Below are positions 3,637 to 6,527 of a stretch of DNA of 6,527 bases, piece by piece. The DNA is from Candidatus Kerfeldbacteria bacterium (GTDB taxonomy: Bacteria; Patescibacteriota; Patescibacteriia; SBBC01). A program made the position numbers and the translations under genes. Where the stretch lies: positions 1 to 6,527 of the forward strand of contig CAINXF010000045.1 in NCBI GenBank assembly GCA_903854795.1. Reading direction: 5' to 3'. The notes under the pieces are model-generated. The model was not told where the DNA came from, did not search any database, and saw only the letters and a list, made by a program, of their open reading frames with translations. Each line of letters opens with the position of its first letter. Positions within the stretch are counted from its first letter, which is position 1.

Positions 3637-5493
3637 GTGGAATTCCCCCGAAAAATCACGGCAATATTAAGGAAACTCCCTGTGAAACCTGGGGTCTATA
3701 TTTTTCGTGACACCAAGAAAAACGTCCTCTACGTCGGCAAGGCGAAGGTGCTCAAAAATCGTGTCAGGAGCTACTTCCAAAAACGATCCTCACTCGAACC
3801 GACGAAGCGCATCATGGTCGGAAAAATCGCGGACATCGAGTACATCATCGTCGACTCCGAGACCGAGGCGTTGTTGCTGGAATCGACGCTCATCAAAAAA
3901 CACCGCCCGCCGTTCAACGTCATCTTCAAGGACGACAAATATTACCAGTACATCCGCATCGCACTGCGAGACGAGTACCCGCGTGTCGATACTGTCCGCC
4001 GCATCGTGAAGGACGGTAGTCGTTACTTTGGTCCATTCACGTCGGGATTCTCAGTCCAACAAACCCTGAAACTCCTTAAACGGATCTTCCCTTATAAGAG
4101 CTGTAAGGAGCCGCCGGCGCGACCCTGCTTTGACGCGAAGATCGGCCGTTGTCTGGGTCACGACCTCGGTCCCGGCAGCAAGGAGCGGTACCTCGACGTG
4201 ACCAAGAAACTGATACGCTTCCTCGAAGGGAACGCGGACGAAGTATCAAGGGACCTTAAAACGCAAATGAAGGACGCGGCGACACGCAAGGAGTACGAGC
4301 TCGCTGCGCGGCTACGCGACCGTATCTTCGCCATCGACCGCGTGCTCGCCGAACAGAAGGTAGTGTCCACGAAGCTCGAGAACGAGGACGTCATTGGGAT
4401 GCACCGCATCGCCGACCTCGCCGCTGTCAATCTGTTCCAGATCCGCGCAGGCAAGCTCATGAACCGACAGTTCCACATCCTCCAACACGTCGAGCGCGAA
4501 TCCGACGTGGACATCCTCGCGTCGTTCATCACGCAGTACTACGGCGAACTCGCCGACCATCCGACGACCGTTATCACGCGCACCATGCCGACTGATGTGG
4601 CTAACCTCAAGAGGATCCTCGGCCTCCGCATCGAGGCGCCAAGCCGAGGACGAAAACGCAAGCTCGTCGCGCTCGCCGAGGACAATGCAAACGACTACCT
4701 TTCAAGAAAGCAACGCGAGTGGCTATCGAAGGAAGCGCGCGCGAAACTCGGCCTCGCCGACATCACGAAAGCACTTCTCTTTCTCGAGCCACCGCAGCGG
4801 ATCGAATGCTACGACATCTCGAACGTCCAGGGCACGAACGCCGTGGGGTCTATGGTCGTCTTCGAGCAGGGACTTCCGAAAAAATCGGACTACCGAAAAT
4901 TCACGATCAAAACCGTCGAGGGTTCGAACGACTATGCGATGCTGCGGGAGATCATCCGACGTCGCTTCGGCCACCATGATAAGAAAAATTCCTCCCCTGC
5001 CCGAGATGGAAATTCCCCTCCTTTACAAGGAGGGGTGGCCGAAGGCCAGGGTGGTACAAAACAACAGGAGGGGTGGGAGGATCCGGATTTAATCATCATC
5101 GATGGCGGCAAGGGACAATTGAGTGCGGTACTCGGTATCCTTCGCGAGCTCGATGTCCTGATACCTACCATCGGACTCGCAAAACGGCTTGAGGAGATCT
5201 TCCGCCCGGGACAGAAGGAGCCACTTCGCCTACCGAAGGGCTCGGAAGGGCTGTACCTCCTCCAACGCATCCGCGACGAAGCACACCGGTTCGCGATCGG
5301 ATCGTACCGCGCGCGGCACGGCAAGGCGACGGTGGCATCGCTCCTCGACGAGGTGCCAGGCATCGGCCCGATGCTCAAGAAAAAACTCATCACCCGCTTC
5401 GGTAGCGTCGAGGGCGTCCGATCCGCCGAGGACAGCGAGATCGTGAAGGTCATCGGCGTTCGCAATACGGCGATCCTGAGAGAGCACTTGTAG
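3637..5493 (+). CDS. uvrC: UvrC, excinuclease ABC subunit C
   Basis: UvrC makes both incisions in nucleotide excision repair after UvrA and UvrB mark the lesion. At 618 residues it is full length. The GIY-YIG nuclease has GVY 19-21, YVG 32-34, R42 and E82. The UVR motif for UvrB binding is near 205-240. The RNase H-like nuclease has YDISN with D393, DGGKGQ with D489, and H550 in RDEAHRFA. Two helix-hairpin-helix motifs lie at 570-618 (VPGIGP and VIGVRN). The start is GTG 3637, with no alternative before the conserved N-terminus. Two oddities: residues about 451-480 are translated from a palindromic repeat, lengthening the linker before the second nuclease; and the Fe-S cysteines known from E. 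coli UvrC are incomplete, with C156, C164 and C172 present but D176, preceded by H175, where the fourth Cys is expected. Confidence 0.97.
   Translation: MEFPRKITAILRKLPVKPGVYIFRDTKKNVLYVGKAKVLKNRVRSYFQKRSSLEPTKRIMVGKIADIEYIIVDSETEALLLESTLIKKHRPPFNVIFKDDKYYQYIRIALRDEYPRVDTVRRIVKDGSRYFGPFTSGFSVQQTLKLLKRIFPYKSCKEPPARPCFDAKIGRCLGHDLGPGSKERYLDVTKKLIRFLEGNADEVSRDLKTQMKDAATRKEYELAARLRDRIFAIDRVLAEQKVVSTKLENEDVIGMHRIADLAAVNLFQIRAGKLMNRQFHILQHVERESDVDILASFITQYYGELADHPTTVITRTMPTDVANLKRILGLRIEAPSRGRKRKLVALAEDNANDYLSRKQREWLSKEARAKLGLADITKALLFLEPPQRIECYDISNVQGTNAVGSMVVFEQGLPKKSDYRKFTIKTVEGSNDYAMLREIIRRRFGHHDKKNSSPARDGNSPPLQGGVAEGQGGTKQQEGWEDPDLIIIDGGKGQLSAVLGILRELDVLIPTIGLAKRLEEIFRPGQKEPLRLPKGSEGLYLLQRIRDEAHRFAIGSYRARHGKATVASLLDEVPGIGPMLKKKLITRFGSVEGVRSAEDSEIVKVIGVRNTAILREHL
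4988..5080. repeat. Palindromic repeat inserted in frame within uvrC
   Basis: CCCCTCCTT (5015-5023) pairs perfectly with AAGGAGGGG (5027-5035) around a 3-base loop. TGGCC (5036-5040) pairs with GGCCA (5044-5048), and GGGTGGT follows. CCTCCCC at 4991-4997 and GGAGGGGTGGGAGG at 5067-5080 border it like decayed outer arms. Composition and structure match the palindromes in the 682-1111 gap. Read through in the uvrC frame it gives a low-complexity peptide containing NSPPLQGGVAEGQGG, with no stop. Confidence 0.7.
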
Positions 5494-5517
5494 GCGTACG
5501 CCGACCGTCCCGACACA

Positions 5518-5526
5518 TGGTATAGT
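5518..5526 (+). promoter_or_regulatory. Extended -10 promoter of the small basic gene
   Basis: TGG followed by TATAGT (5521-5526) is nearly identical to the uvrC element. It again lies six to seven bases before a GTG codon (5533), so this message too could start at its initiation codon. No -35 is visible. Confidence 0.5.
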
Positions 5527-5532
5527 GGTATC

Positions 5533-5667
5533 GTGAACGCTATGAAGAAATCCCCCACGTCCACCAAATCCGAACGCCGCGAGCGACGAAAGAAACCGAG
5601 CATGAAGGTGTCCGGCGCATCGGTAAAGAAAATCCAACACATCATCGCGAAGCGCGCTTCTGGTTGA
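5533..5667 (+). CDS. Small basic protein, unknown function
   Basis: Unrecognised protein of 44 residues from GTG 5533, or 41 from ATG 5542. It is very rich in Lys and Arg: SERRERRKKPS is followed by MKVSGASVKKIQHIIAKR, which looks like a short amphipathic helix. There is no membrane segment and no cysteine. It lies 39 bases after uvrC and ends 65 bases before secG. The GTG sits at the expected transcription start of the extended -10 element; the ATG has no Shine-Dalgarno either. The charge suggests RNA, ribosome or DNA binding, and many reduced genomes carry small proteins of this kind, but no named family can be assigned. It is short enough that chance cannot be excluded, although the promoter, composition and snug fit support a real gene. 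Confidence 0.6.
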   Translation: MNAMKKSPTSTKSERRERRKKPSMKVSGASVKKIQHIIAKRASG

Positions 5668-5683
5668 CGCGGACCGCCGTTCG

Positions 5684-5692
5684 TGGTAATCT
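5684..5692 (+). promoter_or_regulatory. Candidate extended -10 promoter for secG
   Basis: TGG followed by TAATCT (5687-5692) resembles the extended -10 elements before uvrC and the small basic gene. It would give secG a leader of about 34 nt. The leader begins with GGCC (5700-5703), ATAA, GGCC (5708-5711) and TTTT, which could alternatively be a weak terminator for the gene before. Confidence 0.35.
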
Positions 5693-5732
5693 CTTCAACG
5701 GCCATAAGGCCTTTTCCATTCATCCAGGTCAC

Positions 5733-5957
5733 ATGCAGAAAATCCTCGACATCGTCCAGATCGTCCTTGCCGCACTGCTCGTGACGGCCATTCTGTTACA
5801 GAGCAAAGGCACTGGGCTTGGTGGCGTGTTCGGCGGCGGCGATGCGAACATCTACCGGACGAAACGTGGTGCCGAAAAAGTGCTCTTCATCGGCACGATA
5901 GTGATCGGCGTGCTCTTCTTCGCGACCGCCTTCGCCTCTGTACTCCTCCGCCGATAA
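5733..5957 (+). CDS. secG: SecG, preprotein translocase subunit
   Basis: SecG is the small accessory subunit of the SecYEG channel in the cytoplasmic membrane and assists SecA-driven export. This protein has 74 residues, the usual size. Helix one spans about 3-22, ending in ILLQSKG. The conserved glycine-rich loop follows, GTGLGGVFGGG (26-36), then TKRGAEKVLF and helix two at about 49-71, ending in LLRR. The ATG at 5733 gives the canonical N-terminus; an upstream open stretch from 5664 overlaps the previous gene and is not SecG-like. AGG seven bases before the ATG is a weak binding site. It is followed after 16 bases by the solute-binding protein gene. Confidence 0.95.
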   Translation: MQKILDIVQIVLAALLVTAILLQSKGTGLGGVFGGGDANIYRTKRGAEKVLFIGTIVIGVLFFATAFASVLLRR

Positions 5958-5973
5958 CCAGGCGGCATCAGTA

Positions 5974-6527
5974 ATGATGAAACGATTCGTACAACCCGTC
6001 CGTGACCTCTTCGATCGCCTGTTCAAACGACGTTCGAAGTCCGAGCCCTCGTCCGATCGCGTCGCTGACGCCGAGCGGAAGTTGGTGTACACGCTCGCGA
6101 AATCGCGACTCCCGAACCTGCGGCAGCTCCGCTACCTTTCGCGCGTCACGACAAAAAACGAGCAGCGGACCCTCATGGGCCTTGGCGCGTTCATCATCGC
6201 CGTCGTGGTGTTCCTCGGCTTCAGGGTCTACACGAATTCCACCACGCAGCATCCGCAGTACGGCGGCAACGTCGTCGAGGCGCTCGTCGGCACGCCGCAG
6301 TACGTGAACCCGATCCTCGTCAACACAAACGACGTCGACCGCGACCTTGTCGAACTCATGTACAGCGGTCTATTCAAGCGGACGAACGACCAAAAGATCG
6401 TCCCTGACCTCGCCGAATCGTTCGATGTGAGCGCGGACGGCAAGACCTACACGATCCACCTCAAGAAGAACCTCTCCTGGTCGGATGGACAGCCAATCTC
6501 CGCTGACGACGTGCTCCTTACTTTCGA
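5974..6527 (+). CDS. Membrane-anchored family-5 extracellular solute-binding protein, 5' part
   Basis: The first 184 residues run off the end of the window. Family-5 binding proteins capture peptides or nickel for ABC transporters. After an unusual basic cytoplasmic N-terminus (1-66) and a single membrane helix (about 67-86), the family pattern starts: GGNVVEALVGTPQYVNPIL, MYSGLFKR, then VPDLAESFDVSADGKTYTIHLKK, LSWSDGQPISADDV. There is no lipobox, so it is tethered by the uncleaved helix and not by a lipid, an arrangement I associate with CPR homologues. Two ATG codons adjoin at 5974 and 5977; AGGCGG about 8 bases upstream is a weak binding site, partly paired with CCGCC at the end of secG (5948-5952 with 5961-5965). 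Ligand cannot be told. Confidence 0.92.
   Translation, partial: MMKRFVQPVRDLFDRLFKRRSKSEPSSDRVADAERKLVYTLAKSRLPNLRQLRYLSRVTTKNEQRTLMGLGAFIIAVVVFLGFRVYTNSTTQHPQYGGNVVEALVGTPQYVNPILVNTNDVDRDLVELMYSGLFKRTNDQKIVPDLAESFDVSADGKTYTIHLKKNLSWSDGQPISADDVLLTF

Noticed and set aside
5515..5590. The TGGTATAGTGGTA stretch resembles the D-arm of a tRNA
   Set aside because: No T-arm GGTTCRANYCC follows, no acceptor pairing exists, and the sequence fits an extended -10 followed by a coding start.
4932..5732. A 266-codon minus-strand frame antisense to uvrC, the basic gene and the secG upstream region
   Set aside because: It is the complement of strongly supported genes and its composition is that of an antisense shadow.

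Overview
The window looks like a chromosomal segment of a Patescibacteria/CPR bacterium, probably of the Parcubacteria group. This rests on gene style and order: a small basic protein, then secG, then a family-5 solute-binding protein anchored by an internal membrane segment, plus GC-rich palindromic intergenic repeats. No marker gene fixes the lineage. The genetic code is standard and G+C is moderately high.

Layout. (1) 1-681, minus: 5' part of uvrA. Recognisable UvrA sequence stops near position 127, and the frame ends at 37. (2) 682-1111: about 430 bases with no convincing gene. It holds a good minus-strand promoter for uvrA, several perfect hairpins, GC-rich palindromic repeats and a plus-strand terminator with no obvious plus-strand gene before it. 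(3) 1112-3457, minus: a tight run of nine very small membrane-protein genes (32 to 130 residues). Eight have a clear Shine-Dalgarno and one, at 1505-1897, has an ambiguous start. Five are tiny hydrophobic peptides of 32-56 residues. Four have one N-terminal membrane helix followed by Cys-pair zinc-ribbon-like domains. I recognise no known family. (4) 3458-3636: divergent intergenic region with two candidate minus-strand promoters for the cluster and an extended -10 for uvrC. (5) 3637-5493, plus: full-length uvrC, apparently leaderless, with a palindromic repeat translated in frame in its central linker and an incomplete Fe-S cysteine set. (6) 5533-5667: small basic protein, also apparently leaderless. 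(7) 5733-5957: secG. (8) 5974-6527: 5' part of a membrane-anchored family-5 solute-binding protein, running off the end.

How the parts relate. uvrA and uvrC encode two components of UvrABC nucleotide excision repair and flank the small-protein cluster. secG and the solute-binding protein are ordinary envelope functions. The cluster is the unexplained part. Tiny membrane peptides alternate with membrane-anchored zinc ribbons, and two adjacent gene pairs look like copies of one module. Its strong ribosome binding sites contrast with the leaderless or weakly led housekeeping genes around it. It lies upstream of uvrA in the same direction, and I see no minus-strand terminator between them, so read-through into uvrA is possible.
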